Below are positions 25,634 to 34,930 of a stretch of DNA of 57,465 nt, piece by piece (positions within the stretch are counted from its first letter, which is position 1; every line of letters starts with the position of its first letter). The notes under the pieces were generated by a model that saw only the letters and a list, made by a program, of their open reading frames with translations, searched no databases and was not told where the DNA came from. Origin of the DNA: Rhizobium sp. 18055 (GTDB taxonomy: Bacteria; Pseudomonadota; Alphaproteobacteria; Rhizobiales; Rhizobiaceae); contig NZ_CACSKD010000022.1 of the NCBI RefSeq assembly GCF_902706285.1, positions 1 to 57,465 of the forward strand, written 5' to 3'. Both the position numbers and the translations under genes were made by a program.

Positions 25634-26596
25634 ATGAACACCTCGATCACAAAAAAGAACGCAAACCCAATTCAGCTCAATAGAAGTGTCGCGCTGGCCG
25701 CGCTGTTTGTTGTCCAAATCGCGGTAACGAGCTGGCTCGTTCCCGGATACTTTGATGTCGGCGGACTTCTGGATGCGACCCGATCTTTTTCCGAGGCAGG
25801 ACTGGTCGCGCTTGGAATGACGCTGATCATCATCACTGGTGGTATCGACCTATCGGTTGGTGCATTGATGGCTTTGGTTTCCGTTACCATCGGGTTCAGC
25901 TATCAGGCCGGCTTGCCGCTTTGGTTGGCGTCCACCGCCGGCGTGGGTGTCGGTGTGCTGGGAGGCCTCTTCAATGGCCTGTTCATTACCTACTTCCGCC
26001 TCCATCCGCTGGTGGTGACGCTTGGGACATTCGCACTCTTCCGAGGGATTGCTTTCGCAGTCTCCGATGCGAACGCCGTCTCGGGATTCCCTGACTGGTT
26101 TTCTGTATTCGGACAAACGATCGTGGGCTCGTTCCCTCTCCAGTTCCTCGTACTTTGCGCGTTTGTCGTTCTGTTTTGGGTCTTGTTGTCGAAGAGCCAG
26201 TTTGGTCGCTATGTCTACGCGGTCGGTCACAACGATATTGCTTCGAGGTTCGCGGGAATTCCGACGAACGCGGTGATCATCGCCGTCTATACGCTGACCG
26301 GCTTTCTGGTCGGGATTGCGGGGCTGATCTACACCTCGAGAATTGCAAGCGCGCGAGGAAACGCGGGTCTCGGGCTGGAGTTGACCGTCATAGCGATGGT
26401 CGTACTTGGCGGAACCAAGATCACGGGAGGGTCCGGCACGATTGCTGGGACGGTGATGGGTATCCTCATTCTATCCTATCTGCAGGACGGCCTCACCTTT
26501 GCCGGCGTGCGTGGTGATTGGGGTCTAATCTTTATTGGCATTTTTCTAATCCTTGGCGTCTTCGCCAACGAATTCTTCCGCGAACGCTCGCGGTAA
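25634..26596 (+). CDS. Sugar ABC importer permease B (importer 2)
   Basis: This 320-residue permease has the canonical ALGMTLIIITGGIDLSVGALMAL, RLHPLVVTLGTFALFRGIAF, KSQFGRYVYAVG and VLGGTKITGGSGTIAGTV motifs. ATG 25634 overlaps the stop region of permease A; a longer frame exists upstream but runs through that gene. With permease A it likely forms a heterodimeric channel, as in LsrCD and RhaPQ. Confidence 0.92.
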   Translation: MNTSITKKNANPIQLNRSVALAALFVVQIAVTSWLVPGYFDVGGLLDATRSFSEAGLVALGMTLIIITGGIDLSVGALMALVSVTIGFSYQAGLPLWLASTAGVGVGVLGGLFNGLFITYFRLHPLVVTLGTFALFRGIAFAVSDANAVSGFPDWFSVFGQTIVGSFPLQFLVLCAFVVLFWVLLSKSQFGRYVYAVGHNDIASRFAGIPTNAVIIAVYTLTGFLVGIAGLIYTSRIASARGNAGLGLELTVIAMVVLGGTKITGGSGTIAGTVMGILILSYLQDGLTFAGVRGDWGLIFIGIFLILGVFANEFFRERSR

Positions 26597-26633
26597 GTGG
26601 ATGACCAATGGTGGTCTTTTACGGGAGGAACGT

Positions 26634-27650
26634 ATGTACAAGTCAAATACAAGCAATCTGAAAGGCCGCCGAGGCTTTCTCATGACTGCCGTAGCCGCGG
26701 TCGCGCTGATGGGCGTCGCCGCGCCGGCATTAGCGAAGGATGTTGTGATCGGCCTTATCCCGAAGTTCACAAGCGATCCATATTTCGTGGCGGCGAACAA
26801 GGGGGCCCAGGAAGCGGCGAAGGAACTCGGGTACACAGTCGAGTTCAATGGTCCGGTTGACGCAAACGTCGCGACCCAATCCGACATCATTGACAAGTTC
26901 ATTCGTAGGCGTGTTACCGCTATCGCGGTTTCTGCGAATGATCCGACCGCGCTTGCTCCCGCGATGAAGCGCGCCCAGGCTGCAGGTATCAAAACGATCA
27001 CCTGGGATGCTGACGTGACGCCAGATGCTCGGTCTGTTTTCCTCAATCAGGCGACTTTCGAGGGCATGGGCCGCACATTCGCGGACATGATGGTACGTTC
27101 CGCTGGGACCGCCGAGGGCGACTTCCTTATCGTTACGGCCGTGTTGACTTCGCCGAACCAGAATAGGTGGATCGGCGAACTGAAGAAGTACGCAGCCGAG
27201 AAGTACCCCAAGATGAAGTTCCCGGCGATCCTTCCTGGTGATGAAGATCTTGAGAAAAGCAAGAACGTCACCCTGAACTATCTCCAGGCAAACCCGAACA
27301 CCAAGGGCGTCATCGCCGTCACCGGGATCGCAACGCCAGGCGTTATCGAAGCGGTTAAGCAGCTTAATCTCGTCGGCAAAGTTGCGGTGACTGGTCTAGG
27401 TGTTCCGAGCCTCATTCGAAGCTATCTCATGGACGGCTCCCTGAAAGAGGCCGCACTGTGGAGCCCGGTGGATATCGGCTACGGTGCAATCTATCTCGCC
27501 AAGGGCGAGATCGACGGCACAATCAAGCCGGAATCGGGAAGCGTTGATGCAGGGCGCCTTGGTAAGCTGAAGTTCATTAGCAAGGATACCGTTCTTCTCG
27601 GCGACCCCTTCATCTTCACGAAGGACAACGTCGACCAGTTTGACTTCTAA
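26634..27650 (+). CDS. Sugar ABC importer binding protein, LsrB/RhaS-like (importer 2)
   Basis: This 338-residue periplasmic protein starts behind GGGAGGA. The signal peptide is RRGFLMTAVAAVALMGVAAPALA, cleaved before KDVVIG. The mature protein has DPYFVAANKGAQEAAKELGY, ITWDADVTPDARSVFLNQ and ITGIATPGVIEAV-like segments that fit the autoinducer-2/rhamnose-binding branch (LsrB/RhaS). The tetronate enzymes that follow make a four-carbon sugar acid or related compound a plausible ligand. That link is inference from gene order. Confidence 0.85.
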   Translation: MYKSNTSNLKGRRGFLMTAVAAVALMGVAAPALAKDVVIGLIPKFTSDPYFVAANKGAQEAAKELGYTVEFNGPVDANVATQSDIIDKFIRRRVTAIAVSANDPTALAPAMKRAQAAGIKTITWDADVTPDARSVFLNQATFEGMGRTFADMMVRSAGTAEGDFLIVTAVLTSPNQNRWIGELKKYAAEKYPKMKFPAILPGDEDLEKSKNVTLNYLQANPNTKGVIAVTGIATPGVIEAVKQLNLVGKVAVTGLGVPSLIRSYLMDGSLKEAALWSPVDIGYGAIYLAKGEIDGTIKPESGSVDAGRLGKLKFISKDTVLLGDPFIFTKDNVDQFDF

Positions 27651-27661
27651 ATTCCTACGCG

Positions 27662-27688
27662 CCGAGGCCAGACATAAGCTGGCCTCGG
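27662..27688 (+). other. Hairpin after importer 2 binding-protein gene
   Basis: CCGAGGCCAG at 27662-27671 pairs with CTGGCCTCGG at 27679-27688 around a seven-base loop. There is no T-run, so it may partly terminate or protect the binding-protein message ahead of the otn genes. Confidence 0.55.
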
Positions 27689-27720
27689 ACTTCAATTAGT
27701 ATGCCCTTGGAGCATTCGGT

Positions 27721-28503
27721 GTGCCAAAGCTAGCTGCCAATCTGACCATGATGTTTAACGAGGTGGAATTCCTCGATCGCTTCCAGGCCGCTGCAAAGGC
27801 AGGGTTTAAGGCTGTAGAGTATCTGTTCCCATATGATTTCGAGGCGGAATTGATCGCTGACAAGCTCGCAGCGGCCGGACTGACTCAGGCTCTCTTCAAT
27901 ATGCCGCCCGGCGACTGGTCAAAGGGTGATCGAGGCACTGCCGCTTTACCCGGTCGAAAAGAAGAGTTCAGGCGCTCGGTCGCAAAGGCTGTGGCATACG
28001 GGAAGGTCATCAACACACCCCTTCTTCATATGATGGCTGGCATCGCGGAGAGTGCTGACACCGCAGCAAGAGCTGCTTATCTCGATTCACTCAAGTTTGC
28101 TGCAGATCTGACGGGAGAGGCGGGTATTGGCCTTGTGATCGAGCCGATCAATCGGCGAGATATGCCGGAATACTTCCTGAATGATTTCGCGCAGGCAGCC
28201 GAGTTGGTCGCCGCCGTGGACCGACCTCATGTGAAGTTGCAGTATGATATCTACCATCGACAGATACTGCACGGCGATGTCTTAGTTTCGCTGGAAGCTT
28301 TGCTGCCTATCGTCGGCCACGTGCAAATCGCCTCCGTTCCCAAGCGCAATGAGCCGGGCACCGGCGAGTTGGACGATTTTCGTATCCTTCGCCGGTTAGA
28401 CGAACTTGGTTACGACGGTCTAGTGGGCTGCGAGTACCGGCCCGCGGGAGACACTGTGACTGGCCTGTCGTGGATCGACAGCATGAAGTCCGCCGCTCTG
28501 TGA
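27721..28503 (+). CDS. otnI: Hydroxypyruvate/2-oxo-tetronate isomerase family
   Basis: This 260-residue TIM-barrel protein of the xylose-isomerase-like fold starts at a GTG behind TTGGAG. Motifs are LTMMFNEVEFLDRF, FNMPPGDWSKGDRG, LVIEPINRRDMPEYFL, KLQYDIYHRQI and VQIASVPKRNEPGTGELD, with metal-binding Glu, Asp, His and Glu. It matches Hyi/OtnI proteins. Next to OtnK and OtnC it should interconvert 2-oxo- and 3-oxo-tetronate, rather than hydroxypyruvate and tartronate semialdehyde. Confidence 0.88.
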   Translation: MPKLAANLTMMFNEVEFLDRFQAAAKAGFKAVEYLFPYDFEAELIADKLAAAGLTQALFNMPPGDWSKGDRGTAALPGRKEEFRRSVAKAVAYGKVINTPLLHMMAGIAESADTAARAAYLDSLKFAADLTGEAGIGLVIEPINRRDMPEYFLNDFAQAAELVAAVDRPHVKLQYDIYHRQILHGDVLVSLEALLPIVGHVQIASVPKRNEPGTGELDDFRILRRLDELGYDGLVGCEYRPAGDTVTGLSWIDSMKSAAL

Positions 28504-28522
28504 TTTAGTTAAGGAAGAAATT

Positions 28523-29785
28523 ATGTTGCTAGGAGCAATTGCTGACGATCTGACAGGAGCCACGGATCTAGCTCTAACGCTGTCCCGCGAGGGTATGCGC
28601 ACCGTGCAAGTCGTTGGGGTTCCAGATCAAAACCTGAATCTTGGCGGTGCAGATGCAGTGGTCATTGCGCTGAAGTCGCGGACGATACCTGCCGAAGACG
28701 CTGTCAATCAGTCCGTATCCGCGGCTCGCTATCTCCTTGAACATGGAGCGCAACAGCTATTCTTCAAATATTGCTCGACATTCGACTCGACGACCGACGG
28801 AAATATAGGTCCGGTCGCAGATGCGCTTCTCGACCTTCTGGGTACGAAAATTGCCTTCGTGTGCCCGGCTTTCCCGACCAATGGGCGCACTGTTTACAAC
28901 GGGCATCTTTTCGTTGGACAGTCCCTGTTGTCGGAGAGTCCAATGAAGGACCATCCGCTTACGCCGATGAGGGATCCCAACCTTCTGCGGGTACTTCAGT
29001 CGCAATCGACTTCGAAAATCGGACTCGTACCGTTCACTTCAGTAGAGGCAGGTGAGACATCGATACGGTATGCCGCTGAGGGACTTGCGAAAGAAGGCGT
29101 CAGACTAGCGGTTGTCGATGCCATCAGCGACAGGCATCTGCGCGCAATTGGACATGCCGCTAGCGAAATGAAGCTCGTAACCGGCGGTTCGGGTGTCGCT
29201 CTCGGCCTTCCGGACAATTTCAGACGGTCTGGAAAGCTGGCGGATACGACTATCTCGTTGTTCGCTCCTCCGGCTGGCAGAGGCGTGATGTTCGCTGGCT
29301 CTTGCTCTGCCGCTACCCGCCGTCAGACATCGGCTGCCATTGCCGCAGGGACGCCAACGTTGAAAGTCGATCCTTTCGAGATTAGCACGGGCAAAGTCAG
29401 CGCCAACGACGTCGTCTCTTGGGTGAGGGCGCTACCCTCGCACCAAATCCCGCTAATTTACTCGAGCGCCGACCCAGCTGAGGTTCAGTCTGCCCAAGAG
29501 CAACTCGGTCGTGAGAGGGCAGGCACAATTATCGAAATGTTCCTCGGTCAAGTCGCACGCGAGCTGCGTAACGAGGGATTTGACCGGTTCGTCGTTGCGG
29601 GAGGAGAGACCTCAGGCGCCGTCGTGCATGCGCTCGGCGTGGAGGCTATCGCAATTGGGCCCGAAATCGATCCTGGCGTGCCGTGGACGGTGAGTATCGA
29701 CCAGGGGACTCCTGTCGCCCTCGCTTTGAAGTCCGGCAATTTCGGTGCAGATGATTTCTTCGCCAAAGCTTGGCGGTCGATCTAG
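28523..29785 (+). CDS. otnK: 3-oxo-tetronate kinase (DUF1537 family)
   Basis: This 420-residue protein has the two-domain DUF1537 layout: N-terminal GAIADDLTGATDLALTL with the YCSTFDSTTDGNIGPV substrate segment, and C-terminal nucleotide-binding FAGSCSAATRRQT and VAGGETSGAVVHALG. OtnK phosphorylates 3-oxo-tetronate at O4 with ATP. AAGGAAG precedes the ATG. Its stop overlaps the GTG start of the next gene. The gene trio with isomerase and decarboxylase is the known D-erythronate/L-threonate route. Confidence 0.9.
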   Translation: MLLGAIADDLTGATDLALTLSREGMRTVQVVGVPDQNLNLGGADAVVIALKSRTIPAEDAVNQSVSAARYLLEHGAQQLFFKYCSTFDSTTDGNIGPVADALLDLLGTKIAFVCPAFPTNGRTVYNGHLFVGQSLLSESPMKDHPLTPMRDPNLLRVLQSQSTSKIGLVPFTSVEAGETSIRYAAEGLAKEGVRLAVVDAISDRHLRAIGHAASEMKLVTGGSGVALGLPDNFRRSGKLADTTISLFAPPAGRGVMFAGSCSAATRRQTSAAIAAGTPTLKVDPFEISTGKVSANDVVSWVRALPSHQIPLIYSSADPAEVQSAQEQLGRERAGTIIEMFLGQVARELRNEGFDRFVVAGGETSGAVVHALGVEAIAIGPEIDPGVPWTVSIDQGTPVALALKSGNFGADDFFAKAWRSI

Positions 29786-30426
29786 TGGTCGCGTTCCTGC
29801 ATGAAGAGACACGGCTTCGCGATGAGATCGTGGCGGTCGGAAAATCGTTGTTTGACCGAGGTCTCACATTCGGGTCCACCGGTAACATCAGCGCTCGCCT
29901 TTCGAGCGGCGAGCTCTTGATGACGCCTACCAACGAATCCTTGGGAAGCTTGAACCCGAAGACGCTTTCAAAGTTCTCCGCTGAAGGTGTGCACGTGTCT
30001 GGGGCACGCCCCACTAAGGAGGCCTTCCTTCATCAGTGTATGTACTGCCATCAAAGAATGAGTGGGGCAGTCGTTCACCTTCATTCGACCTACGCTGTCG
30101 CCGCAAGCATTCTGGACAATGTTAACGCCGACGATGTTCTACCACCTTTAACCGCCTACTATGTGATGCGTGTCGGATCGTTGCCGCTGGTTCCGTACTT
30201 CCCCCCCGGTGATGATCAGCTAGCTGCCGCAGTGGGCGAAAAGGCGAAACATAGCCACGCCGTGTTGCTCGCCAACCATGGTCAGGTTGTAGCCGGTCGC
30301 ACGCTCAAAGACGCTCAGTATGCCGCCGAAGAGCTGGAAGAGACAGCAAAGCTATTCATATTGTTAGCGGGAAAAAGGACGCGGCCACTGTCAAGCGAGC
30401 AAGCGGTAGCCTTAAAGGCGAGATGA
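29785..30426 (+). CDS. otnC: 3-oxo-tetronate 4-phosphate decarboxylase (class II aldolase family)
   Basis: This 213-residue protein has class II aldolase motifs TFGSTGNISARL, the zinc-binding VVHLHSTYAVAA and LLANHGQVVAG, and the acidic PTKEAFLHQ. In the otn cassette it decarboxylates 3-oxo-tetronate 4-phosphate to DHAP and CO2. The start overlaps the otnK stop (TAGTG at 29783); an upstream in-frame TTG at 29770 is possible. It ends the importer 2 operon ahead of a terminator. Confidence 0.87.
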   Translation: MVAFLHEETRLRDEIVAVGKSLFDRGLTFGSTGNISARLSSGELLMTPTNESLGSLNPKTLSKFSAEGVHVSGARPTKEAFLHQCMYCHQRMSGAVVHLHSTYAVAASILDNVNADDVLPPLTAYYVMRVGSLPLVPYFPPGDDQLAAAVGEKAKHSHAVLLANHGQVVAGRTLKDAQYAAEELEETAKLFILLAGKRTRPLSSEQAVALKAR

Positions 30427-30521
30427 CAGCCCCGCGATCGACCCCCAACTACTCAAACATGTGATGGTTGACGAGATTCTTGAGAGCCGCCGAGCAAAGG
30501 GTGGCGGCGTCATGCGAATTA

Positions 30522-30551
30522 CGAGGGATGAAGCTCTTGCTTCACCCCTCG
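30522..30551. terminator. Bidirectional terminator
   Basis: CGAGGGATGAAGC at 30522-30534 pairs with GCTTCACCCCTCG at 30539-30551 with one mismatch and a TCTT loop. It lies between the otn operon (+) and the MocA gene (-), which converge. Confidence 0.7.
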
Positions 30552-30557
30552 TCAGAT

Positions 30558-31550
30558 TCAATCGTACTTGATACTCTGGCCGGCAGTTCTTGCAGCGGCG
30601 GTAACTGCATCAGCAATGGTCTGCACGATGACCGCATGGTTTACATCGAGAGCGTTCTGCTTCCCGTCCAGCGTGTCGATAAAGTATTCCAGTTCGGCCG
30701 CATAAGCCGCTGCATACCGCTCAAGGAAAAACGGTGCGTGGACCGCTGTTTGGATTCCACCTGCCGTCCACGATTCCGTCAAATCGACGGGTTGGTTTCT
30801 GGTCCGGAGCGTCCCCTTTTCTCCATGGACTTCGACGCGTTGGTCGAAACCGGCGGCCGACCTTCTGGACACTGAATGTGTTGCGATCGCTCCTGACGGC
30901 ATCTTCAAGATGGCCGATGCAGTATCATGGTCGTGGACCTCGGCGCATACGGGTGAGATCAGCGCGGATCCAGTTGCCCACACTTCTGTGGGATATTCGC
31001 CGGCCAAAAAGACCGCGAGGTCGATGTCGTGGATCATCATGTCCCGGAAAATGCCGCCGGACGTCCTGATGTAATCGCCGGGAGGGGGTGATGGATCTTT
31101 CCCGATGAGCATCAAAGCTTCGAGGCGACCAATCTCGCCGGATTGTATCCGAGATCGCAATTGCGATAGGGACGGATCGAAACGCTTGTTCAGAGCGATC
31201 ATGAAGTGCGCGTTGCGCGCCGCAACGAAGTCGCGAGCACGCTTTGCCGTGTCCAGATCGAGCGAGAGCGGCTTCTCGCAAAGCATCGGCCTCCCAATCT
31301 TCGCAGCCGCCATTACCTGGTCAACGTGTAGCTCAGTGGGCGAGGCAATTACGATCGCGTCGACCTCAGGATCGCTCAAGAGATCTTCGAACGTGCTATG
31401 CTGTTTGCAACCATATCGCTTTGAGGCCTCCTGAAGTCGCGATCCGTCGGGATCATACACCGCAGCAAGTGTTGCTCGCGCTGATGCAGAGACGTTGTAT
31501 GCGTGGATCTGACCGATCCTTCCTAACCCTATGACACCAAGTCGAACCAT
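30558..31550 (-). CDS. Gfo/Idh/MocA-family oxidoreductase, inositol dehydrogenase-like
   Basis: This 330-residue protein starts MVRLGVIGLGRIGQIHAYNV; a 13-residue upstream extension is possible but lacks a ribosome site. Motifs are ASPTELHVDQV, PMLCEKPLSLDLDTA, IALNKRFDPSLSQLRSRI and GGIFRDMMIHDIDLAVFL, the IolG pattern. It is followed upstream on the same strand by the GntR gene at 31608, with a 57-base gap, so both could be one operon from the divergent promoter near 32380. Substrate unknown; inositol or a related cyclitol is possible. Confidence 0.88.
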   Translation of the reverse strand: MVRLGVIGLGRIGQIHAYNVSASARATLAAVYDPDGSRLQEASKRYGCKQHSTFEDLLSDPEVDAIVIASPTELHVDQVMAAAKIGRPMLCEKPLSLDLDTAKRARDFVAARNAHFMIALNKRFDPSLSQLRSRIQSGEIGRLEALMLIGKDPSPPPGDYIRTSGGIFRDMMIHDIDLAVFLAGEYPTEVWATGSALISPVCAEVHDHDTASAILKMPSGAIATHSVSRRSAAGFDQRVEVHGEKGTLRTRNQPVDLTESWTAGGIQTAVHAPFFLERYAAAYAAELEYFIDTLDGKQNALDVNHAVIVQTIADAVTAAARTAGQSIKYD

Positions 31551-31607
31551 TTTTTCTCCGTTACGCCATGACGTTTGTTGAAGCGACAAGACAATTGCGA
31601 CGGCAGG

Positions 31608-32282
31608 TCACCCCACTTCCAAGGCAGTCCTTGCCGCGTATGAGGAGAGATAGCCGTCTTTCGCTCGAGGAAGATGGATCTTGACCAAATCGATAAGAGC
31701 GTTGCGATCATGCTTCTTAAGAGCATCGATCATTCGCCAATGTTCATCGCAGACGCCGGACAAGAACTCACGCTGTTGGTAGGGATGGAATCTGACGAGC
31801 AATGCCCGATTTGCCATTATGTCGATCATCTCGACCAGGTGCTCATTGCCGCATAATCGATACATCTCGCGATGAAACTCGTTGTTGGTGACGAAAATCT
31901 TTCGCTGATCAAGCGCTTGAACCGCTTCGGTGTGCGTCTGCTGGATTGCCGTCAGATGTTCGAGCGCGTCATCGTTCAGCGGAAACGGAATGCGATCTAC
32001 CGCCAGCGTCTCTAGTTCGATTCTGACGTCGTAGATTTTTTCGACTTCGACGGGCGTCAAATCGCGAACGGCTGCGCCACGATTGAGTGTTCGTTGCACG
32101 AGGCCGTCCAGTTCAAGCCGCGACAACGCCTCCCGAAGAGCCGCTCGATTCGTTTGTAGACGTTCTACTAACTCGCTTTCGATCAGACGTTCGCGCGGAT
32201 GGCGTATCCCGAAGACTATCTCTTCTTTCAGCCGCTCGTACGTGGCGGTTGCCGACGGTGAAAGTCGTGACGGCGAATGCAT
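31608..32282 (-). CDS. GntR-family regulator, FadR/FCD subfamily
   Basis: This 224-residue regulator has a winged HTH (ERLIESELVERLQTNRAALREALSRLELDGLVQRTLNRGAAV) and an FCD ligand domain with KIYDVRIELE and NEFHREMYRL. It is related to the regulator at 17955. It is divergent from the importer 3 operon at 32439, and an operator-like dyad lies between them. It most likely controls both directions in response to a pathway intermediate. Confidence 0.9.
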   Translation of the reverse strand: MHSPSRLSPSATATYERLKEEIVFGIRHPRERLIESELVERLQTNRAALREALSRLELDGLVQRTLNRGAAVRDLTPVEVEKIYDVRIELETLAVDRIPFPLNDDALEHLTAIQQTHTEAVQALDQRKIFVTNNEFHREMYRLCGNEHLVEMIDIMANRALLVRFHPYQQREFLSGVCDEHWRMIDALKKHDRNALIDLVKIHLPRAKDGYLSSYAARTALEVG

Positions 32283-32367
32283 TTTCGTTCCTTTTTAATA
32301 GGCCTATGGCCGCCCGACTAGGCACCAAGATCGAACGCTAACTTCCCGAGCGCTTGATGTCAAACAC

Positions 32368-32395
32368 GATTGTCTTACTAAGTTGTTTGACAATC
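32368..32395. promoter_or_regulatory. GntR operator and -35 for importer 3
   Basis: GATTGTC at 32368-32374 and GACAATC at 32389-32395 are inverted halves with a 14-base spacer, and AGTTGTTTGACAATCT overlaps the right half. TTGACA at 32387-32392, 17 bases and TTATTT give a credible promoter for 32439. Confidence 0.6.
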
Positions 32396-32438
32396 TAGTA
32401 AGGCAATGCTTATTTCGACCTCGGGAGGATCGGGAAGA

Positions 32439-33941
32439 ATGGACAACACGAGTGCAGTGGGACTGAGTGTCCCTCTTATCCATGCTGAGGGCGTGACGAA
32501 GTCCTACGGGGGTGTTCGGGCCTTGCTTGATGGCCGTCTCACGCTGCGGAGAGGTGAGGTTCACGCTCTCTTAGGCGGGAACGGTGCGGGCAAGTCCACA
32601 TTTCTGAGCATCCTCACCGGGATCGTCCGCGCAGATGGCGGCCAGGTGAATATTAAGGGGCGGCCTGTGCGCTACATGCGCCCATCGGACGCGCTGGCCG
32701 ACGGCATTGCAATCATTACTCAGGAGTTGAGTGCGCAGCCTGAAATGACGGTAGCTCAGAACCTTTTTCTCGGCATCGAGAACAATGCTGCTGGGTTCCT
32801 CAATGACCGTGCGATGATTGCCGACGCAAAGAAGCTACTTGATACGCTTGGGTTTGATCTCGATCCGAATGCAAAGATGAAGCGTTTGTCGGTCGCGCAG
32901 CAGCAGATCGTTGAGATCGCAAAAGCTATCAATCGCCGCAGCGACATCCTGATTATGGATGAACCTACCTCCGCTCTCGGAGATCGTGAGACCGAAATCC
33001 TCTTCGAGGCCATACGACGCCTACGGTCGAATGGTATCGGGATCATCTATGTTTCGCACAGGCTCACCGACATTTTCCAGATAGCTGACCGCTATACCAT
33101 TTTTGGTGATGGTCGATTTGTCGAGACAGGGAACATCGCGGATATTGACCGGGCTGGACTCATCCGCCTGATTGTAGGGCGGACGCTTCCCGATCAGGTC
33201 AGGGAACAAAAGCTGGCCGTGACGGAACCTCTCCTGGAGGTACGTGATTTTTCCGCAGCAACGCTCTTCACAGATATCAACTTGACGGTTTGCAAAGGTG
33301 AGGTGCTTGGCATCTTCGGCCTGATGGGCGCTGGACGTAGCGAGTTTGCCGAGGCGCTTTTCGGCAATGCGCGAAAAGACCGAGGTGAGGTGAAACTGAA
33401 CGGTCAGCCTATCGACATCAAGAGTCCTACCGACGCTCTCTCGGCCGGTATCGCGATGGTCACGGAAGATCGCGCGAGCACAGGACTTATCCTGCTCTCA
33501 TCGATCCGCGACAACATCTCGCTTCCCGCGCTTCGGCAATTTTCACGCGGGGGGATAATCAAAGGAAAGGCGGAGGCCGCAAGTGTGCGAGCACTTATGG
33601 AAAAGCTCCGCGTCAAGGCTGCGTCGTCGGCGACGCGCGTTAGAAATCTCAGTGGCGGCAACCAACAGAAGGTAGTTCTGGCCAAGTGCCTTAACACCAG
33701 TCCGAAGTTTCTAATCTGCGATGAGCCCACACGTGGTGTCGACGAAGGCGCGAAGCGTGAGATCTACGCGTTCCTCGCGGACTTCGCTTCGCGAGGCAAT
33801 GGGGCCCTGTTCATCTCTTCGGAGGTTCCCGAGCTAATCGCCAACACCGACAGAATAATCGTGTTTAAGCGTGGTTCTATCGTGGCCGAGGTCAAGTCGG
33901 CCGAGACCAGCCAAGAACAGCTTCTACACTTGGCATCATAG
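32439..33941 (+). CDS. Sugar ABC importer ATPase, double domain (importer 3)
   Basis: This 500-residue RbsA-type protein has two ABC domains. The first has Walker A GGNGAGKST, signature-like LSVAQQQ and Walker B ILIMDEPTSAL. The second has GLMGAGRSE in place of Walker A and the signature LSGGNQQKV. The ATG at 32439 follows GGGAGG; another ATG at 32406 lies before that site. It is 11 bases from the permease. Confidence 0.92.
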   Translation: MDNTSAVGLSVPLIHAEGVTKSYGGVRALLDGRLTLRRGEVHALLGGNGAGKSTFLSILTGIVRADGGQVNIKGRPVRYMRPSDALADGIAIITQELSAQPEMTVAQNLFLGIENNAAGFLNDRAMIADAKKLLDTLGFDLDPNAKMKRLSVAQQQIVEIAKAINRRSDILIMDEPTSALGDRETEILFEAIRRLRSNGIGIIYVSHRLTDIFQIADRYTIFGDGRFVETGNIADIDRAGLIRLIVGRTLPDQVREQKLAVTEPLLEVRDFSAATLFTDINLTVCKGEVLGIFGLMGAGRSEFAEALFGNARKDRGEVKLNGQPIDIKSPTDALSAGIAMVTEDRASTGLILLSSIRDNISLPALRQFSRGGIIKGKAEAASVRALMEKLRVKAASSATRVRNLSGGNQQKVVLAKCLNTSPKFLICDEPTRGVDEGAKREIYAFLADFASRGNGALFISSEVPELIANTDRIIVFKRGSIVAEVKSAETSQEQLLHLAS

Positions 33942-33952
33942 GGGTAAAAGTC

Positions 33953-34915
33953 TTGAGCGTTATCACCACAGATCGGTCGTCGCGAGTTTCGCAGTTCGTC
34001 GTCGACTACGGGATTTTCATCTCATTCGCAGCTATCTTCGTCGCGCTATCATTGATGAACGAGTACTTTCTGAGTTCGCAGAACCTACTCAACGTCATGC
34101 GGCAGATTTCAATCAACGGCGTGCTCGCAGTTGGGATGACGTTCGTTATCCTGACAGGTGGGATCGACCTTTCCGTTGGTTCGATTTTGGCTTTCGCTGG
34201 GATGGTCGCCGCTAGCCTGGTTCCCGCTGCAGATCCACATATGACAGTCGTTGCACTGCTGGCCGCGATCGCTGTAGGCGCCGCTTTTGGCCTGGTCAAC
34301 GGCTCCACGATCTCGCTTTTTTCCCTGCCTCCCTTCGTCGTTACGTTGGGCATGCTGAGCGGGGCGCGAGGCGCAACGCTTCTCTATAGCGACGGCAGGC
34401 CAATCGCAACGCTGGCGGATAGCTACAAGTTCCTAGGGCAGGGTACGCTCCTCGGACTGCCCGTCCCGGTTATTGCCTTCGCTATCATCGCTTTGCTTGG
34501 ATGGATGCTTCTGCGCTTCACCGTGTTTGGTCGCTATGTATATGCCGTTGGTGGGAACGCTCGCAGTGCACGCACAAGCGGGGTGTCAGTCCGACAGGTG
34601 ACTGTCCTTGTTTACGTCATCATGGGCTCACTGGCTGGATTGGCTGGTGCGTTGCTCACGGCCCGCACCTCTGCCGCCGTTCCTCAAGCAGGACTTGGCT
34701 ATGAGCTCGATGCAATCGCCGCAGTAGTTATCGGCGGAACGAGCCTAACCGGAGGCGTGGGCCGCATTGGATACACGATCATCGGCGTCTTGATCATTGG
34801 CATGGTCAATAACGGCTTGGACCTCATGGGGGTCTCTTCTTACTACCAGCAGATAATTAAGGGATTTATTATCGTGCTGGCCGTCCTGATCGACAAATCC
34901 CGTCATCAACACTGA
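33953..34915 (+). CDS. Sugar ABC importer permease (importer 3)
   Basis: This 320-residue RbsC-type permease appears to start at TTG 33953 behind GGGG; no better in-frame start exists before the first membrane segment. Motifs are AVGMTFVILTGGIDLSVGSILAF, LPPFVVTLGMLSGARGATLL, FTVFGRYVYAVGGN and IGGTSLTGGVGRIGYTIIG. It forms the importer 3 channel. Confidence 0.9.
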   Translation: MSVITTDRSSRVSQFVVDYGIFISFAAIFVALSLMNEYFLSSQNLLNVMRQISINGVLAVGMTFVILTGGIDLSVGSILAFAGMVAASLVPAADPHMTVVALLAAIAVGAAFGLVNGSTISLFSLPPFVVTLGMLSGARGATLLYSDGRPIATLADSYKFLGQGTLLGLPVPVIAFAIIALLGWMLLRFTVFGRYVYAVGGNARSARTSGVSVRQVTVLVYVIMGSLAGLAGALLTARTSAAVPQAGLGYELDAIAAVVIGGTSLTGGVGRIGYTIIGVLIIGMVNNGLDLMGVSSYYQQIIKGFIIVLAVLIDKSRHQH

Positions 34916-34930
34916 GTGGAGGAGGAACAA

